Origin: Mauremys mutica
Taxonomy: Eukaryota > Chordata > Testudines > Geoemydidae
NCBI RefSeq assembly: GCF_020497125.1
Contig: NC_059082.1
Span: 20,573,965-20,637,964, forward strand
DNA: 64,000 bases
Reading direction: 5' to 3'
Below the pieces are notes generated by a model. That model was not told the DNA's origin, ran no database searches, and saw only the letters and a program-made list of their open reading frames with translations. Shown here piece by piece: positions 35,701-49,385 of this stretch (positions within the stretch are counted from its first letter, which is position 1; each line of letters starts with the position of its first letter). The position numbers and the translations under genes were made by a program.

Positions 35701-37254
35701 GACAACATGCAGTATACATATCTGGAAGATTAGAGCATGATTGGTGTTGCAAGGCAAAGTCTGAGTGAATGTAATTTAAGAAGTGCAGTGAACATGCTGG
35801 GGAGCATTGTCTCGAGTCTCTTGCTGATGTTATGAAAGGAAATTTACATATACAAATGAAAAACAGATCTGATTTTTTTCCTGGATATTACTGGAATTGG
35901 CATCTATTCAGAAAGATCCAGTTGTTGAGCCCAGATTGTCTGATCCAGTTGTATACTGGAGGCTGCATTTTCATACAGTAGTTTCTTTGAAAATGATTTT
36001 CTTCCTGTTTTGTATTGAACAAAATGCAGAAACACTTGCCTGGTTTTTGTACCCGTCATCATAAGAAAAAGCAAGAAGCTCTTCTCCCCTACAAGGCCTG
36101 GATACCACATGCTACAGCGCACTGCATGTTGTTACGTTGCTGGGGAATTTACAATCACAGATTTATTATGAGAAGAACATAAATATCTAGGAAGTTTTCT
36201 TCCCCTCTGATTTCAATGGCCTCAAATCATAACATGAATAATCACTTTGTGACAGCCTTGCAGCTATGGCTGCAGGATTGGGTATCAGCAAATTAGCAAC
36301 AAACTCCCTTGCATGCTGGGGTGCAATGATCCCCTGCTGAACAGAGATGTGTGGCATACAATGGGTGCAGACACCCTGTGAGCATCCTAGCATTCTGTTC
36401 CCATCCCTATGCATTAGGTACACAACTGGAGTGAGATGGGATGGGAGGGGGTCAGACTTTGCCCTAAAACAGCTTCTTTTCCTATAGTGTAATTACTACA
36501 TTCCATGTTGTAAATCAATATGACTGCACAGAGAAATCCAGGTATCTGGGTGGATTTGCAGTAGATTACAGTAATGTTAGGAAGCTTCATTTAAAGCTTT
36601 GCAGCAACAGTAGCTTGTTAGTTATTAGACAGTCTTATAGTGAGAATGAAGTACACAAGTTTTTGTTTGTTTTATAATGCGGTATAATGTCAGGGAATAA
36701 TTGAGTCATCTATTCCTTGAGCAGCCTAAAGTGATATTGCTGCATGCAATAGTACTACCCAAATATGTGACTTGATCTAAAATGGTAGGAATTAAATTGG
36801 GGGAAAGGCTCTTGTCTCTAAATATTGTAGCTGTTATATTTTATTTTTTAAATCCATCTCTTGGCCACCAAGGAACTTAGAAAACATTGCATAGCCTACC
36901 TAATTTAAAAAAAATTCTTTTTTGTTAGCTCTGTGGATTTGCAGCAGTTATCTAACACAGAAAGCGAACCTTCAGTTCTTACACTGGCAAAATTCACATA
37001 GAAATTCATGGGAGTTGTATTGGTGTGTGGACTAGATGATGGGGATCAGTTTCTCCCCCAGCTGTGCCTCTGCCAGTGATGATTGTGCTGTGCAAACACA
37101 GAAGTAAATAAAAAATGGAGTGGGGTTAATGTGTGCTCCATTCAAAATGCAAAACAAGAAACACAATGTTTGATAATAGGTGTCCAACAGTGTGAAAATG
37201 GATGGCTGCCTTAGCCAGAACAGCTTCACTTGGAAAAGGTAACACCGAGGTTTT
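35701..37254. other. Unassigned AT-rich DNA
   Basis: Minus-strand frames at 35904-36122 and 36187-36423 have no motif. No repeat ends are seen. Confidence 0.35.
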
Positions 37255-37595
37255 GGCCTTGGTTATACATAAAAGTTGTACCACTTTAACTAGACTGATA
37301 TCTTGTACGAGAATAGCTAAAGTATATTTATATGGGTGTAACTGTGCCCACACTAGGGGGATTGTACCACTATACCAGTCTAGTTAAAGTGATACAATCC
37401 TCCTAGTGTGGACACAGTTATGCCCATATAAATATGCTATAGCTATTCTTGTATGAGATGGGGATAAGCTATACTGGTAGAAGACACCTTTATCTTGTTG
37501 TAACTGCATTCATGCTAGGCGTTGAGCTGGTATATCTATTTCAGTAAAAAAATCAACACTAATTGTACTGGTACAAAAATGGTGTGCAGACAAAG
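37255..37595. mobile_element. Harbinger-like fold-back MITE with long inner palindrome
   Basis: The outer ends are GGCCTTGGTTATAC and GTGTGCAGACAAAGC. Inside, two arms of about 65 bases (from about 37309 and to about 37456) are near-perfect inverted copies around ACCAGTCTAGTTAAA. No coding. Confidence 0.65.
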
Positions 37596-37677
37596 CAACT
37601 AATTAAGGTACATTTAAAACAATGGTAAGCACCAATATCTGCACTTGACTGCAGTGTTGTGGTTGCTCAATACTTTT

Positions 37678-37754
37678 GAGTGAAATCCTTGCCCCATTGC
37701 AGTTGATAGGAGTTTTGGCATTCACTTTAGTGGGGTGAGGATTTCATCCTTTGT
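37678..37754. repeat. Short fold-back repeat
   Basis: GTGAAATCCTTGCCCCATTG is the inverse of the right arm (TAGTGGGGTGAGGATTTCAT) with few mismatches. Confidence 0.55.
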
Positions 37755-39114
37755 ATATCATATGCACTCAAATTTCTTCCTCCCTATTAGCTGTATTTAT
37801 CATCCCTTTGCCCTATTTCACTTTTTCATTTTTGTCTGGACACATCTCTAACGTGCTTTTGAGAAGGTCGGATGAGTTAGAAATTTACTTAACTTGCTGT
37901 GCTTGCTTTGCCCATTGATAGCTATGCATATAATCATTTTATTCTCTTTGTGCATATTTTACATGTTTGAACATAGTTCATTTTTTATAAAAATCATTAA
38001 ATAAGATTTTTTTAATAAGTGAAAAACAGAAACTGCAGGGAAGGAACTTTTTTATGTTTCCAAGCTTCTGAAAAGCTATTGCCAAAATATGTAAATTTAA
38101 AAAATCAGATACTGGACAGTGTCTTTTTTAAAAGAGGCTTTGTTCCTTTTAGAATTTAGGCAACATAGCCTATTTTTTGAGGCTTGCAGCTGAGGTCAGC
38201 TTGTCTGTGGTTGCTAGTATCACTAGACTGTGGCACTGCATTGCTTCAAGCCCTACGGCACAAATTTAAATTGTCACATATAGTGTGCCTCATACTGACA
38301 TCTTTTTCTGTGCAAGTGAAGGATAATACAGTGCTTGTGCTAAAGAAAAAAACAATGCCCTCTCATCAGCCATGAAAACTGTCTGTGAATTTCTTTCAGT
38401 GTTCAGGCTTGTTTTCCTTGATTGTAGCTGCTAAGCAAGGAAAAACACAAAATTCATTTTACTTCGGCAAGAACAATGCTTGGCACTGTAGCGAATTATA
38501 ATGCAGTTAATTATTCCTGATACTGTGTCAGTCCTCTGTGGAGTTCAATGTCTCTAAACAAAGGTTTAACAATCCAGAGACACCCCTGTGGTTTCACCCA
38601 GTGAATGTACTCTCTTCAGGCCAGTCTTTAATAAGCTGACTCTCAATCTGCCCTCTACCCCCTGCATTGTGGAATGTCACATCTGTTATGGTAGAGTTCA
38701 GTGGGTGGGTTTAAATTTGCTTTGTTTTGTTGAAAAACTGATGGTTGCATTGTCCCTCTTTATTAAAAATCTATCTGTACAGCGAGCTTTCGACTGTGTT
38801 GAGTGGGGCAGCGTAAAAAGGAATATTGTCTTTTATGGGTTTCCAGGGCAGAGTTCCAGAGATGAACAATTGTGATATACCCAAGCAAAGGGCTGGACAA
38901 GATCCCAAATGCTTGCCTACTATAGGAACCTTAGCTCATATGATAGGAAAAATCAGCCTCTGACCATTAACTTGGTAGGGTTAGATTATTTTCAGTCTCA
39001 CTGTTCACCGATACTTATTCTGTAACTCAATGAATCATACCATCTTTTGCACTGGAATTGGTTATTAATGATACAGTATTCCATGTTCAGCATAAACTGG
39101 GGAAAATATTAGAG
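37755..39114. other. Unassigned AT-rich DNA
   Basis: The 95-codon frame at 38588-38875 has no recognisable motif. No repeat ends are seen. Confidence 0.35.
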
Positions 39115-39200
39115 ACATAAGGTTGGTGAGGTAATATCTTTTATTGGACCAACTTTTGTTGGTGAGAAAGAGAAGCTTTTGAGCTTACACAGAATCAGGT
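39115..39200 (-). repeat. Dispersed repeat, inverted copy of 17790-17886
   Basis: It reads GGTTGGTGAGGTAATATCTT then TTGGACCAACTTTTGTTGGT, the reverse complement of the repeat at 17.8 kb. Confidence 0.65.
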
Positions 39201-40439
39201 TAAAATAAATCATTCTAAAACCCCCACAAACTTTCTTACCAAGAGTACAAATAATCTCTTAAATCATTAAAACCAAAAGAACTTTAAAAATCTCATTTAC
39301 TTGTGCTATTTCTTCTGCTTCCTTACTGTTTGCATTTCTTAGAGCTTGGAAGAGGAAGATAGATTCATTAGTTTCATTTCTTGGTTTTTATGTACTAGTA
39401 CAACACTACAATGTTTGGGTTGAAAAATTTGTTTTCTTGTTTGTTTAAAAACAAAACAATCCCCTCCCTTCCAACAAAGAAACAAAAATCTCTGGGAAAA
39501 TAAATAAATCCATAAAAAGGAACAAACTGTTTCCACTTTGATTGCTTTACAATAAAAATAATTAAAGATTTGCTGGGTCTAAAGGTTCTGTAAAAGCTTG
39601 TTCTTATAAAACCCAGTGTTGATAAAATTTGGCCTTGCAGTGTGTTCCCTCAAGGTAGCCATGAAGTCTTATTTTCACAGCCCAAATTTTAAAGCACTGA
39701 GCCCTGCTTGAAAGAATACACCTGGATTTATGCATGCAAATTGGGTACTTCATATGCACAAATTCCAGTTTAAACATTTAAAAGTGACTTTTACATGTGC
39801 AAATGTGATGAGTACATTCACATTTCTAGCATGCAGGCTGCCTCTCTGTGTTAAACATTTGGCACATAATGTTTCATTTACACCAGTTGATTTTTGTTTC
39901 ATTTGAAAAGGGGAGGGTTAGATTAATAGAACATGGAAAATAATAAAACTACTTTTAAATTTGTCAGTGAAAATAGTAACCATTGTGGTAATTCTCTGCA
40001 AAGTGACTTTCACTGAATCAGCTTACTGGAAAGCTGTATGTTGGCTGGCAATGTATCTATGATTCTTTCAAAGTTACACATCTCTAAACACTTGTATTGC
40101 GATATTCACAATATGAACTTCTAATGAAAAATATTTTTACAAATCCACCATTGGGAAGATCTCACCTTAGCTATTTCCCTGTATTTAGAAACAATATTTA
40201 ATAATTGAAGTATATGACACTTTTAAGGTGGTTGCAAACCCTCAAGCTTGGTGCTTAGTAAATAGTCCTGTCCAAGACAAAGGGACTGTTACCAAAAGTG
40301 CATATTTCCACACTCAAGAAGTGACAGGATTGGGATCATATATGCACACCTTCCCTTTCGCGCCATTGGTTCACAGGCAATTTTTCATAAATAGTCACTG
40401 ATTTTGGATGTCTCAATTTTGGGGAGCACAATATGTCTT
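39201..40439. other. Unassigned AT-rich DNA
   Basis: No gene or repeat is recognised. Confidence 0.35.
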
Positions 40440-40562
40440 TGTTATGTGTTTATACACTGCATAACACAAAGAGGCTCTGCTCCATGATTGTGGCACCTAG
40501 GGATCCTATTACAGTACAAATAAACGTATGACGATAATGTTAATAATAAGCCACTTTGAACC
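40440..40562 (+). repeat. MIR/CORE-like SINE tail
   Basis: It shows CACTGCATAACACAAAGAGG, GTGGCACCTAGGGATCCTAT and TACAGTACAAATAAACG, the same tail as at 35131. Confidence 0.5.
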
Positions 40563-42944
40563 TGGTTTTCAGGGGAGGTCTCAGGTGGACTTTGGGTGAT
40601 CAGTGACTCATCAAATCGAGCCCAAGCTGTCTCGTGTTTCGCTCTCAAAAGCCATGCTACTTTTGATGCGATTGAACTGGTGCCTGATCTGTACTCCAAA
40701 GCACCTATTGGTATCAATGGGAATTTTTAAACAGAGTAAGAACTTTACAGCTGAGCCCTATGGGGCCAATGCGCCTCCCATTATGATCCCAGTGACGCTA
40801 ATGCGATCAGGTTTTGTATTCCTAACTTTAGGAAATATACAAATTTTTTTTAAAATCCAGATTTTTTTTTAAAAATCTACAAGCAACTGAAAACATCTGA
40901 CATCCTAGAGGGGATGTTAGTAAAAGTTCTGATGTGAAACTTTAAAGTAAAAATTATTTTTTCTTCATCAAGAAACCATAGTTAAAAATATGCTTCAAGG
41001 AATAGAGAATGATTAATTAAGCTTCTCTTAGCACACTAAGCTTCCTGAGATTTAAATGTGTACTAGAAGAAATGTCCAAAACGTAGAGTGAATTATTTAT
41101 AAAAAAGAATTATTTATAAAAAGAAATTATGCAATTTACAGTGCTTGTGGCTTCTGTTCAGAACAGGAGATAAAAAACTTCTATGTTCTAAAAATTATTT
41201 TATTTCCAAGCTTTTTTTTTCTTACTGCATTCTTGACATATGTACTGTTAATTAAACAGTAAACAGTAATGATTTTCTTTCAGTTACATCAATAATTATT
41301 CCTTTATTCACAGAATATATTTTGCTAACTGACCTTGAGCTCAGTGTGGAATACAAAATGAGAGAGAATTGTTAAAGTTCCACTTGACGCTTTGAGATTC
41401 CTAGGGAGTTCTGCCTTTAAGTTTTGAATTTTAATTTGGGAGACATCAACAAAGATCTACCACAGAAAGATACAGGGTTTCAACTTAAATATTACTTTGA
41501 CAGAAGTCGCTGAATTCTACAATTAATTCTTGCCTGTAGATCAATGGATTTCATAAACTACAAGTCATTCTGACAAGATGAAACAAATATAAATCGTTAG
41601 TGAAATCCTGATAATGTGGAACAATGGGCTGTGAAACTAGGTCAGTTGATATTTGCTTTGGAACATTTTTTTGTCCATAGTATTTCAGACTTGACTAGCC
41701 ATGTTAATGCACTTGACATCTTTGGTAATTGATCAAATGCCAATTAGAACTTGTATGCATATGTGCAAAAAGTGCAGGGAGATGCTTCAACATGATGTAC
41801 TGTGATAGCAAACAAAATGTTAATTTAAAACTATTAGAAATCTGTCAAAAATGTCTCTTTTCTAGCCTGAAGAATGTACACATTTTTCTTCTTCCTGTTT
41901 TGGAGTAGGTAAAATTGAATGTCTTCTAGCCTTTTGCCTGTCCCAGTGAAATGATTTGTTTGATTTTGCTGTTCAAATTACTGGCATTAAAATAGTAAGT
42001 AATAATTAATCCTATGCAAGGAGTAAAGAGAGGAGATCCTTGTAAAATGTTGCCTCTTAGTGACTTTTTTCAGGAAAAAAAAGAAATCTTCCTGCACAGA
42101 TGTTTGAAGACTTCCAAATTTAACTGAAATGTTTATGCCTCCCACTGCGGATTCTTCATTGCAGTTTGTTACAGAACATTTCAGTCTAAGATATGAACTG
42201 TATTCTCAGTCAGGTTGAGACGTATTATGAGGCATTACTTTTCAGAGCAGGGGGAGGGGGTGAATCCAAGATACTGTTTTCTCCAATTATAGCCTGAGCA
42301 GCAAAAGCTATGAGAAGAAAACTAGACTTTGAAATCTGAGCTGGCTTCTTTGGATATCATTGTTACTGTTCTGTCTCAAGCTAAATTCCATCTAGTCACA
42401 GATGTCTGGGTGGAAAAGTTGGACTAAGATGACATGTCTCATGAGGGTTTTTGTTGGCACTCTAAGAAAAACTAAGAAGTAGATAAAGGGAACTTGTTTA
42501 GTTCAAATGAAGACTTCATTAATGAACCCTGTTATGCCTATTTTTGGAGAGTGTTAGGATTTTCTAAAACATAGACAGTGCTGTATTATAGCTGGTTACA
42601 GTGGGATTAGCTGGTCACTTTTATCTTTTTGTGTATATGAATTTGTAATTATACATGTAGGCAAGTGATCTTTATTGTAATAATGAGGTTCTCTTACACT
42701 TGATCCATCTGAACTGGATTGTGTTTCATTGCTCACTTTCTTTGTACACTATCATGCTTATTTAATCTTCCTGCAGATATTCTTTTAGATCTTTATTTTC
42801 CTCATACATTTAATTAGGATTTTATCTGGGATGGTGGCTGTTTCATTTGAATAGTTTCTTGTTTTTCTTGTGATATAGTTTTTTGAATGGCTATGTAAAT
42901 GCCTATGATGATAGGCCCAGTACTGAAATCCTAATTCAGGGCCA
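40563..42944. other. Unassigned AT-rich DNA
   Basis: No gene is seen. A tandem of TTATTTATAAAAA units occurs near 41092-41126. Confidence 0.35.
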
Positions 42945-43185
42945 AATCTTGGTGTCATGGACTTAAATGGGACTTCTGATTGAGTAAAGACTACAGCCAA
43001 GATTTCCAAAAGTGACTAGTGGCTTTGGGGTGGCTAAAATGTGGTGGTCCAAGCTGAGACACCTTGAAAGGGGGCTGATTTGCAGGGAGAATGTTAATGC
43101 TTTCTGAAAATCTGACACCTTTAAGGTGTTTCAAGTTGAGAGCCAAAAAATGGAGGCACCAATAATCACCGGTCACTTGGCCTAC
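42945..43185. repeat. Ancient fold-back repeat
   Basis: The left arm TTCCAAAAGTGACTAGTG pairs loosely with the right end CACCGGTCACTTGG; AAAATCTGACACCTTTAAGG lies inside. It is related to the GATTTTCAAA-ended MITE family. Confidence 0.45.
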
Positions 43186-45304
43186 AGGATTAGGGCTGCA
43201 TTCTGTGATACCTCTATTCACACTGTGTAATGCCTTACTCATGGCAGGACTGTTGCTTCGCAGTGCACCATGAGTAAGGGGCTGCATGTAGCTGTATTGT
43301 CCTAGGAGTGGGGCAGGGAATTAGATTTTGATTCTGAGTCTCTGTTTAGTTCCATGCTCCAGGAGGTAGCAATTGGTGCCAGTTCTTTTGCTGGCTCAGT
43401 TTATTTCCCCCTCTGTGCTGACTCCAGTGCACAGGCTGGAGCCTTGGGGAGTGTAGGCACAGCTCTGTGCATTCTTGTCTATAGTGCCTGCTCTCTTCCA
43501 CTCCCCAACCTGAACATCCAGTGAGGCAGGTAGCCCACGCAGTAGAGTAAAGGGGCTCTTTACCCGCTCTAATCCTCTGCAGGTGCACAGCCGGCACTGA
43601 GCCCTGTGGGGGTTGCTCATGGAGTGCAAGATGTGAGTAAGTGTATCAGCATCAGGTCCTTAGAAATAAACCCAAAGGGGACTGGAGTAGTTAAAATCTG
43701 GGAGAGGGAAAAGAGAACACAAGAAACACTCAAAAGAGAGAGTTCTTGCCAGTTAAACATCCCATTTCCCCTGCCCCCCGCCCAAAAAAACCCAAGCCCC
43801 ATAAACCCAGATACTTTCAAACACAAAACAGAAGTAGTTTGTGGAGGTGGCTGGGGATAGTCTGAAGATTCTGTTTTTTCTTTTGGTGCTTTTTTTTTCT
43901 TCTTCAGGTCTTCAGGTACAAAATCAAACCCAGATCCAGCTCTCCCTTTGAAATGTCAGTGACTCAAGCCCAGCCTTTGTCTGTTAGACAACTTGTTTAG
44001 AATAGTATTAGCATTCAGATAGTCACAATGAGGCTTTGAGGTTAACATCCCATTAAGATGAATGGGAGATGTTCATACCTCAGGCTGTAGATTCAACAAG
44101 ACAGCAGCACATTGATTTACATAGTGAAGGCTATATCTTGGCAAACCAGAAGGACTGCAGACTTCATTTTTTTTTCTAAAGGGAAGCGTAGATTTCTAGC
44201 AAGCACAGTAAAGACTGCAAAATGCTCCAATCTGTGGAGCCAGTGGAATTGGATAGCCGCTGGCTTTTATTTCAAACCAAAAGAGATCAAATGAGCCTGT
44301 CACTACCCGAGTTCAGATCTTAGATGGGGTCAAACACAGGTGCTGGTGTGCTCCTCACACCAACCACCAGGCTCTCTTCATCCTAGCTAGTCTCTCACCC
44401 AACCCAGTCCCCTCCCACAAACCCTTTTCTGACAGGAAATGTGGGACAAACATTATGTAACCTTTATTGACCTCAGCATTGCACATTGTCTCCTTGTTTA
44501 GTTTCTTTTCTTTTATTCCATTTATTTCTTTTCCACCTCAGTTTCATTTTCTTATCTCTATATCCCCCCCCCCTTCTTCTTCCTCATTCCTGTGTTTCCT
44601 CCTTCCTCTCCGTTTGTATCTGCTTATTGTGCTTCTTATTTTTTCCCACAGGACCTTTTCTACTGTCTCTGTCCTGGTTGCTGTCCTCTACCAAGCCAAA
44701 CACATCTCTTTTTCCTCCCCTGTGACTCTCCATCTCCTCGTCTGTTCTTTTTTCCTTCTCCTCCCAAGTGGGTATTTTTGGGCTCCCCTATGTATGGGCA
44801 TGGTGGATTTCTTTAGGAATAGCCCCACATCAACTCTCCCAATGTCTCTGGCACAGTCGGATCTTCCTGCAAATTCCAAGGTTCTTCTGCTCTGGTGCAA
44901 AGAGCAAGAGAAGTTATGGAATTTGCAGAAAGGTAAAATGTCAGCCAGTATGTCTCTATATCTTGTTGCTGAATGCACTGGTGTGGTTAACCAGTTCATA
45001 ACAGCTTAATTTGAGCACCATTCTGAAGTAAAAATTAACTTGGTTTCATTTTAGTTCCAGTTATTCATACCACAAAACCACGTTGCATCATTGTTTGGCA
45101 TGACTGGGAATTTTCTGACCAAGAGGAGAACCCAGGAATGGAGTGGCATGGGGTGCTAAAGGTCAAAATTGAGGCGCAATTGGCAGAGTTATACCTCCTA
45201 CAGCAGCTACTCTCACTATGATGCGAAGCTATTATTATTCTCCTGCTCACTTTGTTGATACTAAAGCCACTCAATTGTTTTGGGCAGTAGTTTTCAGCCT
45301 CAGG
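43186..45304. other. Unassigned DNA with pyrimidine-rich tract
   Basis: 44480-44780 is rich in C and T, which opens long frames in all three forward frames. No exon is supported. Confidence 0.4.
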
Positions 45305-45307
45305 CTA

Positions 45308-45599
45308 GGTCTACATTGTGGGGGGGAGTCAATCTAAGATATGCAACTTCAGCTACACGAATAGCGTAGCTGAAGTTGGCGTATCTTAGGTCAATTTACC
45401 TGGCCATGAGGACGGCGGCAAGTCGATCGCTTCCGCTCCCCCGTCGACTTCGCTTCTGCCTCTTGCGTGCGGTGGAGTTCTGGAGTCGATGGCAGAGCGA
45501 TTGGGGATCGATTTTATTGCGTCTACACTAGACACGATAAATCGATCCCCAATAGATTGATCACTACCCGCCGATTCGGCAGGTAGTGTAGACATACCC
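45308..45599. mobile_element. Harbinger-type MITE with internal palindromes
   Basis: The right end GTGTAGACATACCC is followed by TAA; the left end GGTCTACATTG is shortened and preceded by CTA. Inner palindromes include AACTTCAGCTACACG with its inverse, and ATCGATTTTATTGCG with its inverse. Confidence 0.7.
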
Positions 45600-45646
45600 T
45601 AAGACTACGTCTAAGGGGACCACAAAAGATTTTTGTTACCATAGCA

Positions 45647-45777
45647 CAGAGGTTTTCAACCTGTGGTCTGCGGACCCCTGGGGGCCTGCAGACTATTTCT
45701 AAGATTTCCAGAAGGGTCCACATCTCCATTCAAAATCTTTTAGGGGTGTGTAAATGAAAAAAGGTTGAAACCCACTG
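45647..45777. mobile_element. hAT-type non-autonomous element (131 bp)
   Basis: The ends CAGAGGTTTTCAACC and GGTTGAAACCCACTG are inverted copies. The 8-base flanks (CCATAGCA and GTTTTGAG) do not match, so the duplication is lost or the element was rearranged. Confidence 0.65.
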
Positions 45778-47738
45778 GTTTTGAGAAATAGTTTGAATTT
45801 TAGTTTAAAAGAGGAAAACACAAATGAATTTTTTCTAAAACCCTTTTTGTCTGATTGTAAATTTTGATTTGTTAGAATAAATTCATTTATTGACTGTTCC
45901 AGCATGTGTAATTAATTAATCAGTCTTGGCACAAGATGTGAAACTCAGAGCTATTATTTGCCTGACAAAAATTGCTGCATACCTGGATTTCTTCATTTTT
46001 CTCTTTTACTAACGCAGCAGAGCTAGACTGAGGGTCAGATACTTTATTAATGACTCCCAATTGCATTATTTTCAACATCTCAACCATCACTTTAAGTTAC
46101 ACAGCAGTGCACTTGGAACTTGATATAGTTAGTTTCTAATAAGCTTAATTTTCTGTACCGCTAGCTCATGTTCTAGAGTGTTAGTTTCCCAAGCATGATA
46201 CTAAGCAATTTTAGGAAATGCTGATACAGCTGTAGCAATTTTCCACAATTTGTTCCTGACAAAGAACTCACTTCAAAATTGAGTTGGCTTCATTTTTGTT
46301 CGAAACACTGGTAAACACAATTAGCCTCATTAACCTTGGTTTCTGTTTTCATAACAGAAAATTAGCCTACAATCACTGGTATGCAGGAAAGCATTGTTAT
46401 AATTAGTCTTCAACAGTCTGATATGAAAAATCCATCCAGCCTTTAATTTCTTTGGCATCTCAGTATATACAGGAACATATCTGATCTTTCTAATATTTAC
46501 ATCAGGGATTGGGTAAAGTCCAGGGGTAGATCCTCCATTGGCTTCCTGACTCCACTGATTTACACCAACTTAGAATTTGGCTCTTTAAGGTATACAGGAA
46601 CAAAACTAATGACAAGGGGATGAAATCCTGCCCCCGTTGAAGCTAATAGGATTTTTTCCCCTTACATCAGTGGAACTAGGATTTCCCCCATCAGCCCCTC
46701 CCCAAAAAAAACAAAAACAAAACAAAAAAAAACCCACTGCATTTCTCCAATTTTATGCTGATATAAAAAACTGTTTTGCTCCAGCTTTGCACTGATGTAA
46801 GTCCATTAAACTCAATGGTGTTACATCAGCATAAAATGCAGCAACTCATTGGTGAGTCCAGGCCTGTTGTTATGCCTAAATATTTAGTAGATATTTTGAA
46901 ATCTGCAAATATGATGGATATTTATTAAAATACGCTTTCAAGAATTGCACAGCTCAATTTAATATACGCCTAAATTAATAGTTGTGGGTTTGTTTTAATG
47001 AAATTACTGTTTCTAGAATGTTGTTTCAGTTAAAGAAATAAACTATGCCATTAGCAGGAACATATGTGGATTATATTTTCAGAGGTTCACACCTTATATG
47101 TGTAACTTTTCTCCATTACCCTCTTGGTGACACATCTATTGTGGAGAAAAGTATGGCACAAAGAAAATGCAGCAGCCCTCATGTTTAAATGATACTATAA
47201 AAAGACTATATAATATTTATTGATTAATTATGAACCAAATCATGCAATCCTTCAAAAACCCGTTGAAGTCAGTGATGCTAAGAAATGAACTTCTGGATTG
47301 GGTCTATTGTATCAATTCATACAAATTGAACCCCACACTAGGAAATGATAGAAAATAGAAGAGACGAAAAAAAGGAACCTGTTGAAATGAAACCACTACC
47401 CCACCCCGGTAAAATCCTTACTATGTTTAAGAAAAAATGTATGCCCTTTGGGAAAGGGACCAGTACTACTAATAGTGCTGAAGAAAGGATTTTTGCCTTA
47501 GAGTGGGTGCAACATAGGATAACAAAGAATACTAAGCCTTAATTTTTAATTATGATGAAAGGCTAAAGGGCTATCACCACATATCTGTAAAAGTGTGAGG
47601 GTAACCCATACATAATACGAGGATCATGCTTGGAAGAGGCAAGTGTCCATACTGGGCATGATATTCTAGTCAGTCCTGAATAATTGATCATTGTATTTCA
47701 TGCAAGGATCATTGACTTTGATGGCAATAATATCAGGC
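45778..47738. other. Unassigned AT-rich DNA
   Basis: An A-rich (AAAC) tract is at 46703-46732. Between 46600 and 46850, short words like TTACATCAGTGG and TTACATCAGCATAAAA suggest a decayed ancient repeat. The frame at 47345-47542 has no recognised motif. Confidence 0.35.
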
Positions 47739-48090
47739 CCAATGGCTGGGATTCAAGTGAAGTGGGTTCCATTCTCAGCTGTGACCTCAACACCTCTGTG
47801 ACCTTGGGTAAGTCACTAGGGCCAAGAGTTTCAAAAATCCCCATTAATTATGGAGTGTCCAATGTCTTTTAAGTAAGCATGGGTCCCCTTGTCTATGTTT
47901 GGAATTGGTGCTGAGCACCTCTTAATTGGGCCCATGGTATCTGGAGTTGGGCACCAGAAATTTTAAAATCTTAGCCATAACCTAGATTGCCCTATCTGTA
48001 AAATAAGTTAACAATATCCGCATACCTTCCAGAAGTGTCAGACATTTCAACAGGGGATGCTAAGTGAATGCAAAGTATTATTTTAGTGAA
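47739..48090 (+). mobile_element. MIR/CORE-type SINE split by a MITE
   Basis: The left piece ends CTGTGACCTTGGGTAAGTCA. After the insert the MIR-like order resumes with ACCTAGATTGCCCTATCTGT and AAAATAAGTTAACAATATCC. The break lies at the same MIR position as in the copy at 19905. Confidence 0.7.
47819..47976. mobile_element. Harbinger-like MITE inserted in a MIR-like SINE
   Basis: The ends GGGCCAAGAGTTTCAAAA and TTTTAAAATCTTAGCC are inverted copies of the GGCCCAGATTTTCAAA type. The flanking triplets CTA and ATA each differ by one base from TTA, the duplication expected from the SINE sequence. Confidence 0.6.
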
Positions 48091-49205
48091 AGTCAGGATA
48101 AGCTATATGTATCTTAATTACATGTATAATCACAGCCCCTAGATACTACAATCTTAACTGATTAAGCAGTGTGCATAAGGAAGTCCACCTGCACAGTAAA
48201 AAGCAGAAAAATAACTATATTTTGCCCATTTGCATGGACTGGCTGTGGTATAAAGTATAGATCCCAGGAACCTCTCTAGTGGCTGGTGAACTCTCCTTGC
48301 CTAAGGGACATTTTTCTGCTGTATTAAATATTCCTCTTATTTCTCAATTGTTCCTCTCTCTAAATGTATACGGCACCCTGGGGTGTCTCCATTTGAATGA
48401 TCTGAATTGCCTCCATGTCCATTTGGGCATCAGGCTAGAGGACTGTGAAATGAAGCTGAACTGTTCTCTTTTGGTACCTAAACTGCAAATGAGAAATCTT
48501 GGAATTCAAATAGAAATTCATTCAGGTCACAACATATGTTTATTATAAAACAATTAAATGATCAAAGAATAACTAGATAAAGAAACAGTAATTTAATTTA
48601 TTAGGTGCCCTGAGCATATATGATAGAAATAAAACAATGTTAGTGAAATTAACATTGCTTGTTTGTTTCAACCAGAAATATGCAAAATTCTGATAAATAG
48701 CAAAGCCTCAAAACACCATCTTCATTCATGCATGAGGCACCTTGTGTGCAAAATTATAGTGTTAGGAATGTCAGACAATCAAGCAGTCTAATTGGCTCAT
48801 GCCTCCTCATGAACACAGCTGATTTTAACATTTTGTTTGCCACAGTTTAGTTTGTCCAAAGAGTAGATGTTTATTATAGTTGCTTTATCTCTTGTGCTCT
48901 TCTAGACTAGATTTTTCTTTAATGTGCCATTGATACATTAGTATTCGTTACCTGTGGTAGTAGCTGCGGGATTGCTAATGTAGACAGACCAGCAGCATTT
49001 CAACCACTGTGTCATCTACACGTAGTCTGAATAGAGCTGGATGACATGGTGATTAAAATGCCAGCAGTCAGTCAGCATGACAGCTCCAGTCATTGCTACA
49101 GCTGATGGAGTTAGAGTGGTGGGCAATTCTAAGAGTCTTCTGTAGGCAAGGTCCAGGGTTGAAGTGTGTGGATTGGAAGTTGTAACAGGACATTGGGAGT
49201 TAATA
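48091..49205. other. Unassigned DNA
   Basis: The 89-codon frame at 48279-48548 has no recognisable motif. Nothing else is seen. Confidence 0.35.
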
Positions 49206-49385
49206 TTCTTGTGTTCTATTTTTGCCTCTTTCATTGAGTTGTGTGGCCTTGAACAAGTCATCCAACTCCTCTGAATCTCAGTTTATTCTTCTGTAAAATT
49301 GGTATAATTCCTCTTTAGCTCTAAGGTATGTAGAACATGAATTAACGTTTGTAAAGTGTTTTTGAGTTCCTTGCAAGAAAACTGC
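49206..49385 (+). mobile_element. MIR/CORE-type SINE
   Basis: It shows TTGTGTGGCCTTGAACAAGT, TCTCAGTTTATTCTTCTGTA, and a 3' part AACGTTTGTAAAGTGTTTTG. This is the MIR order without an insert at the position hit in the two other copies. Confidence 0.75.

Noticed and set aside
44467..45009. 180-codon open frame, apparently membrane-like protein
   Set aside because: It lies over a C/T-rich tract that opens all three forward frames; the hydrophobic and Ser/Pro/Phe composition follows from the base bias. No motif.
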